Assembly (NCBI RefSeq): GCF_000421645.1
Contig: NZ_ATXK01000005.1
Coordinates: 62,001 to 126,000 of the forward strand
Length of the DNA: 64,000 nucleotides
Reading direction: 5' to 3'
Source: Aurantimonas coralicida DSM 14790
GTDB lineage: Bacteria; Pseudomonadota; Alphaproteobacteria; Rhizobiales; Rhizobiaceae
Shown piece by piece: positions 9,386 to 19,713 of the stretch. Both the position numbers and the translations under genes were made by a program. Below the pieces are notes generated by a model. That model did not search any database. It was not told where the DNA came from and saw only the letters and a list, made by a program, of their open reading frames with translations. The number at the start of each line of letters is the position of its first letter. Within the stretch, counting starts at the first letter, position 1.

Positions 9386-11356
9386 TTAGCGGCGGCGGCG
9401 CGTGGCGGCGGCGCGCCGGGTCTGGCGGTTGCCGCCGGTCTCCGGCTTGCCCGCCACCGGCGCCGCAGCCTTTGCCTCCGGCGCCGTGTTCCCTGCGGAT
9501 GCCGAGGCCGCGACCTGTTCGGGCTTCGCAATATCCGGCTTGGCCGCTGCAATTTTCTCGGCGGGCTTTGCGACTTCGACTGCCGGCTTGGCGGCAGCGA
9601 CGGTCCCGGCCGGCTTTTCAACCTTCACTGACGGCGTCACCGCTTCGGCCACAGGCTTCGTCTCGGCCGCAGGTGCCGGCTTGGCAGCGCCGGCCGAGGC
9701 CGGCTGGTCGTTGGCGGCGGGGCGCGGCTGCGGCGCAGGCGCCTTCGCCGGCTTGGCTTCCGCCACGGGCGCGGATTTGGCAGCAACCTTGCGCGCCGCC
9801 GGCTTTCGGGCCGTGGCCGGGGACTTGGCGGTCGTCTTTGCCGCTGTCGTCTTCGCTACGGCCGGCGCGCTCTTCTTCGCCTTGGCCGGAGCCGGGGCAA
9901 CAGCCTCCGGTGCCGGGGTCACGGCCGCCTGCGCGGCGGCTGCCACGGACTTGGCCGCCCCGCTTTCGGAGACGACGGCGCCGGCCAGAACCGTCTCGCC
10001 GGCACCGGTCACGTCCTTGCCGAGGGTTTCTGCCTTGGCCTCGCGCTCGGCGACGGCGCCTTCACGCTCGGGCGTGCCCGTTGCCTTAGCCGGCTGGCCC
10101 CGCTTCGGCAGCGAGGCCGCCGAATGGGTGGTGCCGTGGGTCAGGGCGAAATCGACGATGCGCGGGCAGATCTCGGCCCGGAAGCGCGAGCCGTTGAAGA
10201 CGCCGTAATGGCCGACCTTGGGCTGCACGTAGTGGACGCGCTTGTCGTCGGGGATGTTGACGCACAGATGCTGCGCGGCCTCGGTCTGGCCGACGCCGGA
10301 AATGTCGTCGTTCTCGCCTTCGACGGTCAGCAGCGCGGTGCGCCTGATCTTGGTCAGGTCGATCCGCTGGCCGCGATGCATCATCTCGCCCTTCGGCAGC
10401 GAGTGCTTGATGAAGACCTCGTCGACGGTCTGCAGGTAGAACTCGGCGGTCAGGTCCATGACCGCGTTGTATTCGTCGTAGAACTCGCGGTGCTTGTCGG
10501 CGGAGTCGCCGTCATCCTTGACCAGATGCCAAAAGAATTCCTTGTGGGCCGTCATGTGCCGATCGAGATTCATCGACATGAAGCCGGTCAGCTGCAGGAA
10601 GCCCGGATAGACCTGGCGCATGAAGCCCGGCTGCGGGAACGGCACCGGCATCACGACATTGTCCCGGAACCAGTCGATGCCCTTTTCCTGGGCGAGCTGG
10701 TTGACCGAGGTCGGATTGATGCGGGTGTCGATCGGGCCGCCCATCAGCGTCATGGTGGCCGGCGCGCAATCGTCGCCCTCGGCCTCCATGTGTGCCACCG
10801 CCATCATCACCGGCACGGCCGGCTGGCAGACGCCGATGACATGGGTGTCGGGCCCGAGGAACTGCAGCATCTCGATCAGGTAATCGACATAATCGTCGAG
10901 ATCGAACTTGCCGTCGGCCAGCGGCACCTTGCGGGCGTCGCGCCAGTCGGTGATGTAGACTTCGGCATAGGGGAGCAGCGCCTCGACCGTCCCGCGCAGC
11001 AGCGTCGCGTAGTGGCCGGACATCGGCGCCACCACGAGGAAGCGCGGGTCCTTGCCGTGCCGCTTGGGCAGTTCGCGCTCGAAATGCAGCAACTGACCGA
11101 AGGGCTTCTGCCAGACGACCTTGTCCTGCACCGGAATGCGCTGGCCATCGACGACGGTCTCGTGCAGGCCGAATTCCGGCTTGCCGTAGACGCGGGTGGT
11201 GCGCTCGAACAACTCGGCGGCGGCCGCCATGGAGCGGCCCACCGGCATGTGGGACAGGGGATTCAGCGGGTTTTCGTAGAACAGCTTCGTGGCGTCCGCG
11301 GCGGCGCGGAGCGGGACGAGCGCGGCATGGTTCCATTCATAGAAGTGGTACAGCAT
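9386..11356 (-). CDS. phaZ: intracellular PHB depolymerase with long histone-H1-like C-terminal tail
   Basis: Residues about 1-407 are a full intracellular polyhydroxyalkanoate depolymerase: alpha/beta hydrolase fold, nucleophile Cys177 in IGVCQPAVP, likely acid Asp351 in GENDDISG and His383 in KVGHYGVF. It mobilises stored polyhydroxybutyrate. Residues about 410-656 are unusual: roughly 245 residues of low-complexity Ala, Lys and Pro (repeated AAKPA, VAKPA and AKAPA units) ending in RQTRRAAATRRRR. The family is normally only a little over 400 residues long. Such AKP-rich tails resemble histone H1 and the DNA-binding half of the phasin PhaF, so this enzyme may tether granules to the nucleoid. 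That tail role is inference. Confidence 0.92.
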   Translation of the reverse strand: MLYHFYEWNHAALVPLRAAADATKLFYENPLNPLSHMPVGRSMAAAAELFERTTRVYGKPEFGLHETVVDGQRIPVQDKVVWQKPFGQLLHFERELPKRHGKDPRFLVVAPMSGHYATLLRGTVEALLPYAEVYITDWRDARKVPLADGKFDLDDYVDYLIEMLQFLGPDTHVIGVCQPAVPVMMAVAHMEAEGDDCAPATMTLMGGPIDTRINPTSVNQLAQEKGIDWFRDNVVMPVPFPQPGFMRQVYPGFLQLTGFMSMNLDRHMTAHKEFFWHLVKDDGDSADKHREFYDEYNAVMDLTAEFYLQTVDEVFIKHSLPKGEMMHRGQRIDLTKIRRTALLTVEGENDDISGVGQTEAAQHLCVNIPDDKRVHYVQPKVGHYGVFNGSRFRAEICPRIVDFALTHGTTHSAASLPKRGQPAKATGTPEREGAVAEREAKAETLGKDVTGAGETVLAGAVVSESGAAKSVAAAAQAAVTPAPEAVAPAPAKAKKSAPAVAKTTAAKTTAKSPATARKPAARKVAAKSAPVAEAKPAKAPAPQPRPAANDQPASAGAAKPAPAAETKPVAEAVTPSVKVEKPAGTVAAAKPAVEVAKPAEKIAAAKPDIAKPEQVAASASAGNTAPEAKAAAPVAGKPETGGNRQTRRAAATRRRR

Positions 11357-11612
11357 CGGCTCTCGCTCGTTTTAGTTTCCGGCAATCTAGCAATTATTGC
11401 TGCAATGCACAAATCCGCTCACGGTGCGGCACGCCGGGATGCGCCCTTGCCGACGCGGCTTCCCACGTTGCAACGCAGCGACGACCCCGGCGTTCCGGAG
11501 CCGCCGACGACGTTCGGTCAAGCATGCGCCGAAATGCTTGCGCCAGACAGTCACGGGGCCGTCACACCCGGCCATGCAGCTCGGGTGCGAGTCCCATGCG
11601 CTGCGGCCGCTG

Positions 11613-11906
11613 TCAGCCCTCATAGCCCTCGACGATGACCATCTCGGCGTCGGCATAACGCTGCCGGATCGCCTTGGCCTTCTGGTACTGCTCGCTCTCA
11701 TAGCAGGCACGCGCCGTCTCGACGCTGTCGAACTCGATCACGACGTTGCGGCTGCGCGCCGTACCTTCCAGCTCGACGAAGGGGCCGCCGCGCACCAGGA
11801 AGCGCGCGCCATATTCCTTGAAGGCCGGCCCCGCGGTCTCGACATAGCCCTTGTAGCCCTCGGCGTCGTGCACATCGACGCGCGCGATCCAGTATCCCTT
11901 GGCCAT
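11613..11906 (-). CDS. DUF1330 domain-containing protein
   Basis: This 97-residue protein has a compact ferredoxin-like fold typical of DUF1330 (start MAKGYWIARVDVHDAEGYKGYV, core FLVRGG and NVVIEFDS, followed by ARACYESEQYQ). A strong GGGAGGG ribosome-binding site precedes the ATG. In many Rhizobiales it lies next to pyrF, as here (pyrF ends 72 bp upstream), but its biochemical role is unknown. Confidence 0.9.
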   Translation of the reverse strand: MAKGYWIARVDVHDAEGYKGYVETAGPAFKEYGARFLVRGGPFVELEGTARSRNVVIEFDSVETARACYESEQYQKAKAIRQRYADAEMVIVEGYEG

Positions 11907-11978
11907 GATTTTCCCTCCCGTTGCACCACGTCCCCAGCGGCCGCGGCGGCGATGCGTGACATCGGCTTGATTGTGTCG

Positions 11979-12695
11979 TCAGCCCAGCGCGGCGGCCATT
12001 TCGTCGAGAATGGCGATGGCGGCCCGGCGCGGATCGCTGGCGGCCACGATCGGCCGCGCCACCACCAGATGCGAAGCCCCTGCCCGCAGCGCATCGCCGG
12101 GCGTCGCCACCCGCTTCTGGTCGCCGGCCGCAGCGCCGGCCGGGCGGATGCCAGGCGTGACGATCGCCATGTCCGGACCGATCAGTTCGCGCATCGGGCC
12201 GGCCTCGGACGCGGCCGAGACGATGCCGCCCATGCCGATGTCGCGCGCCTGCTGCGCCCGCCGGGCGACCAGCTCGGGCACGGTGAGGCCGTAGCCCGCA
12301 TCCTCCAGGTCGGCATCGTCCAGCGAGGTCAGAACGGTGACGCCGAGAAGCGTCAGGGGCGATCCGCTGGCCGCCGCGACCGCCGCCTTCATGGCATGGG
12401 GATAGGCATGGATCGTCAGCATCGCGGCGCCGAGCGCCTGGGCGCTCTCGACGCCCTTGGCGACGGTGTTGGAGATGTCGAGGAGCTTGAGGTCGAGGAA
12501 CACCTGCTTGCCGGCGCGGGCGAGCTCGCTGACCAGCGGCAGGCCGCCGGCATAGGCGAGCTGGTAGCCGATCTTGTACCAGAGCACCTCGTCGCCGAGC
12601 GTATCGACGATCGTCTCCGCCTCCGCCCAGGTGGGCACGTCGAGGCCGACGATCAGCCGGTCACGGGCTGCCGCGCGGTTTGTCACTGCATTCAA
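11979..12695 (-). CDS. pyrF: orotidine 5'-phosphate decarboxylase
   Basis: This 238-residue TIM-barrel protein catalyses the last step of UMP synthesis. The catalytic DxKxxD array is present as [12 protein letters not shown], and the phosphate-binding end as TPGIRP and VVARPI. No ATG is in frame at the N-terminus. The best start is TTG at 12693-12695, with GGAGG seven bases upstream, and it overlaps the stop of the histidine kinase gene as TTGA. Translation is therefore probably coupled to the upstream kinase. A GTG three codons in is the alternative start. Confidence 0.93.
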   Translation of the reverse strand: MNAVTNRAAARDRLIVGLDVPTWAEAETIVDTLGDEVLWYKIGYQLAYAGGLPLVSELARAGKQVFLDLKLLDISNTVAKGVESAQALGAAMLTIHAYPHAMKAAVAAASGSPLTLLGVTVLTSLDDADLEDAGYGLTVPELVARRAQQARDIGMGGIVSAASEAGPMRELIGPDMAIVTPGIRPAGAAAGDQKRVATPGDALRAGASHLVVARPIVAASDPRRAAIAILDEMAAALG

Positions 12696-13939
12696 TTGGA
12701 ATCCTCCGGGGGAATGTCGACGGTCACGACCGTCCCCGCCATCTCGCTGCTGACATCGATCCGGGCGTTCAGCCCTTGCACGAGCGATAGGGTGATCCGT
12801 CCGCCGAGGCCACCCTGCGCTTGGGTCCGGCGCTGGCGGGCGAGCGCGTTGCCGCTGGTATCGACGACCTCGCTGCCGGTCTCTGCATCGGCATCGTCGT
12901 CGCTGCCGGCGCGGCCATGGCCGATGGATTCGGCGATCTGGCGGGCGACATTGGGCTCTTGCGCCGCATCGGCGGCGCGGGCGCGATCGGCCGGCCGGTC
13001 GTCGCTCCGGTAAGGCCACTGGCTGCCGTCGGGCAGGCCGATGCCGTCGTCGGACACGGTCATGCGGATGACGCCGGAGGACAGCATCTTGAGGCGCGCC
13101 TCGACCAGTCCTTCCTCGCGGCCCTCGAAGGCATGCTTGAGCGCATTGGTCAGGAGCTCGGAGAACAGGAGCCCGATCCGCGCCGCCCGCTCCACGTCGT
13201 CCTCGATGGCGTCGCAGTCGATGTTGACGCGGATCGAGCGACGCCCGTCGAGATGGCCGATGGTCGCCGCGATCCGGCTGACATAGGCGCCCAGCGGCAC
13301 GCGCTTTGACCGGGTCGACGCGATCCCGGCCTCGGTCATCTCCTGATAGAGCAGCTGCAGGCTCTCGATGCGCCGTGCCAGCGCGTCGAAGGCTTCCTTG
13401 CTGGTCTTGGCCCGGGCCTGCATGCGGATCATGCCGACGACCATGGCCAGATGGTTCTTGACCCGGTGCTGGACCTCGCCGAGCGCCGCGTCGATCCGCT
13501 CGGCCTCGCCGCCCTGCCGCGACGGGTCGAAATCCGCCCCCTCGCTCATGTCGCGCTGGACGCCGAGGAAGCACTGGAGATTGCGGTCCTCGTCATAGAG
13601 CGGCGTGATCATCAGCCGGTTGAGGAACTTCGTGCCGTCGGAGCGGTAATTGACGATGTCGACGGAGAAGTCACGCTCCTCGCGCACGGCCTGCGCCAGC
13701 TGGCGAACCTGCGCGGGGTCGGTGTCGTCGCCCTGCAGGAACCGGCAATTGCGGCCGATCACCGCGTCGGAGGAATAGCGGGTGATCTTCTCGAATGCCC
13801 GGTTGGCATAGACAATGGGATTGTCGTCCAGATTGGGATTGGTGAGGACCAGAGCCAGCGGCATCTTGGCGAGGGCAGTCGTGCTGATGTCCTCGGGCAT
13901 GGCGGGCGTGCCATGCGCATCTCCGTCGAAACGCCCCAT
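12692..13939 (-). CDS. LOV-domain sensor histidine kinase (HWE/HisKA_2 type)
   Basis: This 415-residue soluble protein starts with a canonical LOV photosensor (about 25-130). GRNCRFLQG at 62-70 carries the flavin-adduct cysteine Cys65, with matching Asn residues near 97 and 107 and Gln128 in FLGVQ, so blue-light sensing with FMN is expected. The kinase part has the phospho-acceptor His158 in EVQHRVKNH, an N box in [12 protein letters not shown] (about 260-271), a G1 box DDGIGLPDG, and a G2 box [12 protein letters not shown]. Between G1 and G2 is an unusual insert of about 70 residues rich in Asp, Ala and Arg. It shares a 4-bp overlap with pyrF. No response regulator is adjacent. Confidence 0.93.
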   Translation of the reverse strand: MGRFDGDAHGTPAMPEDISTTALAKMPLALVLTNPNLDDNPIVYANRAFEKITRYSSDAVIGRNCRFLQGDDTDPAQVRQLAQAVREERDFSVDIVNYRSDGTKFLNRLMITPLYDEDRNLQCFLGVQRDMSEGADFDPSRQGGEAERIDAALGEVQHRVKNHLAMVVGMIRMQARAKTSKEAFDALARRIESLQLLYQEMTEAGIASTRSKRVPLGAYVSRIAATIGHLDGRRSIRVNIDCDAIEDDVERAARIGLLFSELLTNALKHAFEGREEGLVEARLKMLSSGVIRMTVSDDGIGLPDGSQWPYRSDDRPADRARAADAAQEPNVARQIAESIGHGRAGSDDDADAETGSEVVDTSGNALARQRRTQAQGGLGGRITLSLVQGLNARIDVSSEMAGTVVTVDIPPEDSN

Positions 13940-14031
13940 CGAACCTCTCTCACCGTCGTCTGCCCGCGTGTCGGGCCGTCGGCCAAAGATAAAGCCGATT
14001 GCCCGTCAGGCAATGTCCGGATGCCGCCGAC

Positions 14032-16962
14032 CTAGTGCGCCTCGTCCCAGTTCGCCGCGGCCTTGGCATCGACCTCGATCGGCACCGAGAGCTGGACGAC
14101 CGGCAGGGCCGCTTCCTCCATCACCTTGCGGACCACCGGAATGGTCGCTTCGACCTCCTCGTCCTCGACCTCGAAGATCAGTTCGTCATGGACCTGCAGC
14201 AGCATCCGCGCCGACAGGCCGGCGTCGGCCAGCGCGGGCTCCATGCGGATCATGGCGCGGCGGATGATGTCGGCCGCGGTGCCCTGGATCGGCGCGTTGA
14301 TCGCCGCCCGCTCGTTGAAGGCGCGGATCGAGGCATTGGGCGAGCGGATGTCGGGATAGTGCACCCGCCGGCCGAACAGGGTCTCCACATGGCCGTGTTC
14401 CTTGGCGAAGGCCTTGGTGGAATCCATGTAGTCGCGGATGCCGGGGAAGCGCTCGAAATAGCGCTTGATGTAGGTGCCGGCCTCGTCGCGCGGGATCGAC
14501 AGCTGGTTGGCGAGGCCGAAGGCCGAGATGCCGTAGATGATGCCGAAATTGATCGCCTTGGCGCGGCGGCGGATCTCCGACGGCATGCCCTCCACCGGCA
14601 CCCCGAACATTTCCGACGCGGTCATTGCGTGAATGTCGAGCCCTTCGCGGAAGGCCTCCTTCAGCTGCGGGATGTCGGCGATATGGGCGAGGATCCGCAA
14701 TTCGATCTGGCTGTAGTCGGCCGAGACCAGGCTGTGGCCGGCCGGCGCGACGAAGGCGGTGCGGATCGCCCGCCCCTCCTCGGTGCGCACCGGGATGTTC
14801 TGCAGGTTCGGCTCAGAGGAGGACAGCCGCCCCGTGGTGGTCGAGGCCATGGAATAGGAGGTGTGGATGCGCCCCTGTGCATCCATGTGACCCGGCAGCG
14901 TGTCGGTATAGGTGCCCTTCAGCTTGGTGAGCTGGCGCCAGTCGACGATGCGCCGCGGTAGCGGATGGCCCTCGGCGGCCAGGTCCTCGAGGACGCGCAC
15001 GTCGGTCGACCACTGGCCGCTCTTGGTCTTCTTGCCGCCGGGCAGGCCGAGCTTGCCGAACAGCACCTCGCCGAGCTGCTTGGGCGAGCCGGGATTGAAG
15101 GTTTCCCCGGCGATCTCGGCGATCTCGGCTTCGAGGCCCGCCTGCTTCTGGGCGAAGCGGCCGGACAGGCGCGACAGGATCTGCCGGTCGACCTTGATGC
15201 CGCGCTCTTCCATGCGGGCGAGCACGGCGACCAGCGGCCGCTCCAGCCGCTCGTAGACGGAGGCGAGGCCTTCGGCGACCAGGCGCGGCTTGAGCACCTG
15301 CCACAGCCGCAGCGTAACGTCGGCATCCTCGGCGGCGTAGGCGGTGACCTTGTCGATGGCGCAGGCGGCGATCGGCTTGGCGCCCTTGCCGGAGCCGCAG
15401 AGCTCCTTGTAGCTCATCGGCTTGTGGCCGAGGAAACGCTCCGACAATTCGTCCATGCCGTGGCCGGCCAGCGAGGCCGAGGCGTCGAGGGCGTAGGAGA
15501 TCAGCATGGTGTCGTCGAAGGGCGCCATGGTGATGCCGTGGCGGCGCATGACGAGATAGTCATATTTGACGTTCTGGCCGATCTTCAGGACGGCATCGTC
15601 CTCCAGCACCGGCTTCAGGATGGCCAGCGCCTCGTCCATCGGCAGCTGCGGACCGATCTCGTCCTCCACCGCCTTGTCGGACAGGAGGTCGGCCTCGCCC
15701 GACGGCGAGACATGGGCGAGCGGCACATAGGCGGCGCGGCCCGCTTTCGTGGCGAACGACACGCCGACGAGGTCGCATTTCATCGCCGACAGCGAACTCG
15801 CCTCGGTATCGAAGGCGAGAAGGCCGGTCTCGCGCGCCTCGTCCATCCATGCCGACAGCGTCGCCGCGTCGCGGATGGTGACATAGGCGCTGAGGTCGAA
15901 GACCGCGGCCGCGGCAGCCGCCCGGCGGCTTTCGACGAGGGCTGAGGGCGTCAGCGGCAGGGCGGCGTCGCCGGCACCGGGCGCAGCAACGGCCGATCCG
16001 GCCGGGTCGAGGTCGGGCCCGCGCGCCGGCGTGTCGACGGCGATCGCCGCGCTCTCGACCTCGGAGGCATCGGTGCCGAGCTGGGCCGCGGCCCGGCGGG
16101 TCAGGGAGGTGAACTCCATCGCCTTCAGGAAGGAGATCAGCTTCTCGCCATCCGGCTCGTGGATGAACAGGTCGTCCAGCGGCACGTCGAGGGGCGTGTT
16201 CTGGTCGAGGGTGACCAGTGTCTTCGACAGCCGCGCCTGGTCGGCGAAGGCGATCAGGTTCTCGCGGCGCTTGTTCTGCTTGATCTCGGCGGCGCGCTCC
16301 AGCAGCGTTTCGAGATCGCCATATTCCGCCAGCAGCTGCGCGGCGGTCTTCGGGCCGATGCCCGGCACGCCCGGCACGTTGTCGGAGGTGTCGCCGACCA
16401 GCGCCTGCAGGTCGATCATCTTGTCCGGATGAACGCCGAACTTCTCCTTCACCTCGTCGGGGCCGAGGCGCTTGTCCTTCATCTGGTCGTAGAGGATGAC
16501 CCGCGGCCCGACGAGCTGCATCAGATCCTTGTCGGAGGAGACGATGGTCACGTCGCCGCCCGCCTCGACGGCATGGCGCGTATAGGTGGCGATCAGGTCG
16601 TCGGCCTCGAAACCCTGCTTCTCGATGCAGGGCAGGTCGAAGGCGCGCACCGCCTCGCGGATCAGCGCGAATTGCGGGACGAGGTCCTCGGGCGGCGCCT
16701 CGCGATTGGCCTTGTAGTCGGCATAGAGCTCGTTGCGGAAGGTCGTCGAGGAATGGTCGAAGATCACCGCGAAATGGGTCGGCGCGACGCCGACCGAGGT
16801 ATCGCGGGATTCCTCGACCAGCTTCCACAGCATGTTGCAGAAGCCCGAGACGGCGCCGACCGGCAGGCCGTCGGACTTGCGCGTCAGCGGCGGCAGCGCG
16901 TGGTAGGCCCGGAAGATATACGCCGATCCGTCGACGAGGAAGAGATGGTCGCCCTTGTTCAT
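14032..16962 (-). CDS. polA: DNA polymerase I
   Basis: This 976-residue protein has three domains. The 5'-3' exonuclease (1-300, starting KGDHLFLVDGSAYIFRAYH) is followed by a 3'-5' exonuclease (about 385-570) that keeps the catalytic DTE in LLAFDTEASSLSA as well as YAAEDADVTLRLW. The A-family polymerase domain (about 600-976) has motif A SADYSQIELRI, motif B AINFGIIYG and motif C LLQVHDELIFEV. It replaces RNA primers and fills repair gaps. The start at 16962 begins directly with the conserved KGDHLFLVDGSAYIFRAYH; longer in-frame starts exist upstream but add residues without family similarity. Confidence 0.97.
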   Translation of the reverse strand: MNKGDHLFLVDGSAYIFRAYHALPPLTRKSDGLPVGAVSGFCNMLWKLVEESRDTSVGVAPTHFAVIFDHSSTTFRNELYADYKANREAPPEDLVPQFALIREAVRAFDLPCIEKQGFEADDLIATYTRHAVEAGGDVTIVSSDKDLMQLVGPRVILYDQMKDKRLGPDEVKEKFGVHPDKMIDLQALVGDTSDNVPGVPGIGPKTAAQLLAEYGDLETLLERAAEIKQNKRRENLIAFADQARLSKTLVTLDQNTPLDVPLDDLFIHEPDGEKLISFLKAMEFTSLTRRAAAQLGTDASEVESAAIAVDTPARGPDLDPAGSAVAAPGAGDAALPLTPSALVESRRAAAAAAVFDLSAYVTIRDAATLSAWMDEARETGLLAFDTEASSLSAMKCDLVGVSFATKAGRAAYVPLAHVSPSGEADLLSDKAVEDEIGPQLPMDEALAILKPVLEDDAVLKIGQNVKYDYLVMRRHGITMAPFDDTMLISYALDASASLAGHGMDELSERFLGHKPMSYKELCGSGKGAKPIAACAIDKVTAYAAEDADVTLRLWQVLKPRLVAEGLASVYERLERPLVAVLARMEERGIKVDRQILSRLSGRFAQKQAGLEAEIAEIAGETFNPGSPKQLGEVLFGKLGLPGGKKTKSGQWSTDVRVLEDLAAEGHPLPRRIVDWRQLTKLKGTYTDTLPGHMDAQGRIHTSYSMASTTTGRLSSSEPNLQNIPVRTEEGRAIRTAFVAPAGHSLVSADYSQIELRILAHIADIPQLKEAFREGLDIHAMTASEMFGVPVEGMPSEIRRRAKAINFGIIYGISAFGLANQLSIPRDEAGTYIKRYFERFPGIRDYMDSTKAFAKEHGHVETLFGRRVHYPDIRSPNASIRAFNERAAINAPIQGTAADIIRRAMIRMEPALADAGLSARMLLQVHDELIFEVEDEEVEATIPVVRKVMEEAALPVVQLSVPIEVDAKAAANWDEAH

Positions 16963-17165
16963 GGGCCGGTCGTAGCTTGGCGTCTCGCGCGAGTCCATCC
17001 GGTTTGCGGCCTCTCCAAAGCGTCTGCCGGCATGGCCCGGAGACGGGGTTGCCGCCGCCGTTTCTGCGCCTTTCCCGGGCCGCGGCGCGGCGCGCTGGCG
17101 CACAAATTAGCCCGCCCCCCTTGCAATCACACGATTGTTGCTGTTTGTTACGGTTTGGCAATGGT

Positions 17166-17187
17166 GCGATCACGGCGATGTGATCGC
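17166..17187. promoter_or_regulatory. 8-6-8 inverted repeat, candidate operator
   Basis: GCGATCAC - six bases - GTGATCGC is a perfect dyad in the polA/frmA intergenic region. The size and symmetry suit a dimeric helix-turn-helix regulator. It sits about 200 bp upstream of polA and 410 bp upstream of frmA, so the target is uncertain. Confidence 0.45.
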
Positions 17188-17241
17188 CCTTCACGAGTCC
17201 ATTGCTTGATTTCCCCCACCCCACGACGCATCTCTTGTTCA

Positions 17242-17260
17242 ACGACGCCCCGAGCGTCGT
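17242..17260. other. 7-bp perfect hairpin
   Basis: ACGACGC with loop CCCGA and ACGACGC reversed (GCGTCGT). It could be a terminator of an unseen short transcript or part of a 5' leader; no further support. Confidence 0.3.
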
Positions 17261-17598
17261 GTTCGGCCACAAGCACGTCCCCCGCTTATGTGCCGGAATG
17301 GAGAGCGACACGGCCCCTTTCCCCCTCTCCGGGGCGCGCCGCTCGGACTAAGCGAGAGAGTCGTTGCGGTGTATCCCCCTCCAGGCCGCGGCGGCTCTCT
17401 TCTCGCGTCCCCACCCCTCTTCCAGACCATCATCGTCGCAGGCTGAATCTCGTCGGCTGCTATCGCTTCGGCGCTGATCGCAAGCGTTTGTCGCGGCTTG
17501 CCGGCTGCCATTTGTCGGCGCCGACCGCCTTTCGGGGTATTTGCATCGCGGCCCGAAACGTCTAGCAGGAACCCGGCACCGACAGTCTGGAGACCTCT

Positions 17599-18707
<1,109 letters not shown>

Positions 18708-18708
<1 letters not shown>

Positions 18709-19544
18709 TGAAGACCGTCTCCACCAACACCGCCCATGGCGGCGTGCAGGGGGTCTACCGCCACGCCTCGAAGGAAACCGGCACCGAGATGACCTTCTCG
18801 GTGTTCGTGCCGCCGCACGCCGACGGCGCGAAGCTGCCGGTGGTCTGGTACCTGTCGGGCCTCACCTGCACCCATGCCAACGTCACCGAAAAGGGCGAGT
18901 ACCGGCGCATCTGCGCCGAGCTCGGCCTGATCTTCGTGGCGCCGGACACCAGCCCGCGCGGCGAAGGCGTGCCGGACGATGCCGAGGGCGCCTACGATTT
19001 CGGCCTCGGCGCCGGCTTCTACGTCGACGCCACGCAGGCGCCCTTCGCCGAGAACTACCGCATGTGGTCCTATGTCACCGAGGAACTGCCGGCGCTCGTC
19101 GCAGCCGAATTTCCGGCCGACATGGCCCGGCAGTCGATCCTCGGCCATTCCATGGGCGGCCATGGCGCCCTGACCATCGGCCTGACCCATCCGGACCGCT
19201 ACAAGGCCGTCTCGGCCTTCGCGCCGATCGTCGCGCCTGGCCAGGTGCCGTGGGGCCACAAGGCCCTGCCGCTCTATCTCGGCGACGACAAGGCCGCGTG
19301 GCGCAAGCACGACGCGGTGGCGCTGATCGAGGACGGCGCGCGGGTGAAGGACCTTCTGGTCGACCAGGGCGAGGCCGACAATTTCCTCGCCGAGCAGCTG
19401 AAGCCGGAACTCCTGGAAAAGGCCTGCGCCGATGCCGGGATCGCGCTGACGCTGCGGCGCCAGCCGGGCTACGACCACAGCTACTACTTCATCTCCACCT
19501 TCATGGAAGACCATCTGCGCTGGCACGCCGAACGGCTGGGCTAA
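18708..19544 (+). CDS. fghA: S-formylglutathione hydrolase
   Basis: This 278-residue esterase-D family serine hydrolase converts S-formylglutathione to formate and glutathione, the second step after frmA. The nucleophile elbow is LGHSMGGHGAL; the final histidine is in GYDHSYYFI. Its ATG shares bases with the frmA stop. A perfect hairpin at 19558-19589 ends the operon. Confidence 0.96.
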
Positions 19545-19557
19545 GCGCGCGACATCC

Positions 19558-19589
19558 TGCCGGGCGGCACCACGACGCGCCGCCCGGCA
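19558..19589 (+). terminator. terminator of frmA-fghA
   Basis: An 11-bp perfect stem TGCCGGGCGGC / GCCGCCCGGCA with a 10-nt loop lies 14 bp after the fghA stop. No strong U-run. Confidence 0.65.
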
Positions 19590-19713
19590 TCGGCCTTGAT
19601 CCCCACCCGATGTCTCCCGTAACGAAGGACATCGCGTGCCTGCGCCCCATCTTCACGGGCACGACCCGGCCCCGCCCGCCGCGCGGCCGCTCCCTTGCAG
19701 AAACGGATCTCCC

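Larger units (their letters stand above)
16963..17598. other. 636-bp gap between divergent polA and frmA
   Basis: No convincing gene is seen. The region must hold both promoters. An A/T-richer stretch at about 17115-17160 reads, on the polA strand, TTGCCA followed 18 bases later by CAATCG, a weak promoter candidate. Two perfect inverted repeats are present (17166-17187 and 17242-17260, listed separately). Confidence 0.5.

Noticed and set aside
14032..16962. Loss of proofreading in DNA polymerase I
   Set aside because: The exonuclease motif reads DTE in FDTEASSL and the later YAAEDADVT is intact, so no catalytic loss is evident.
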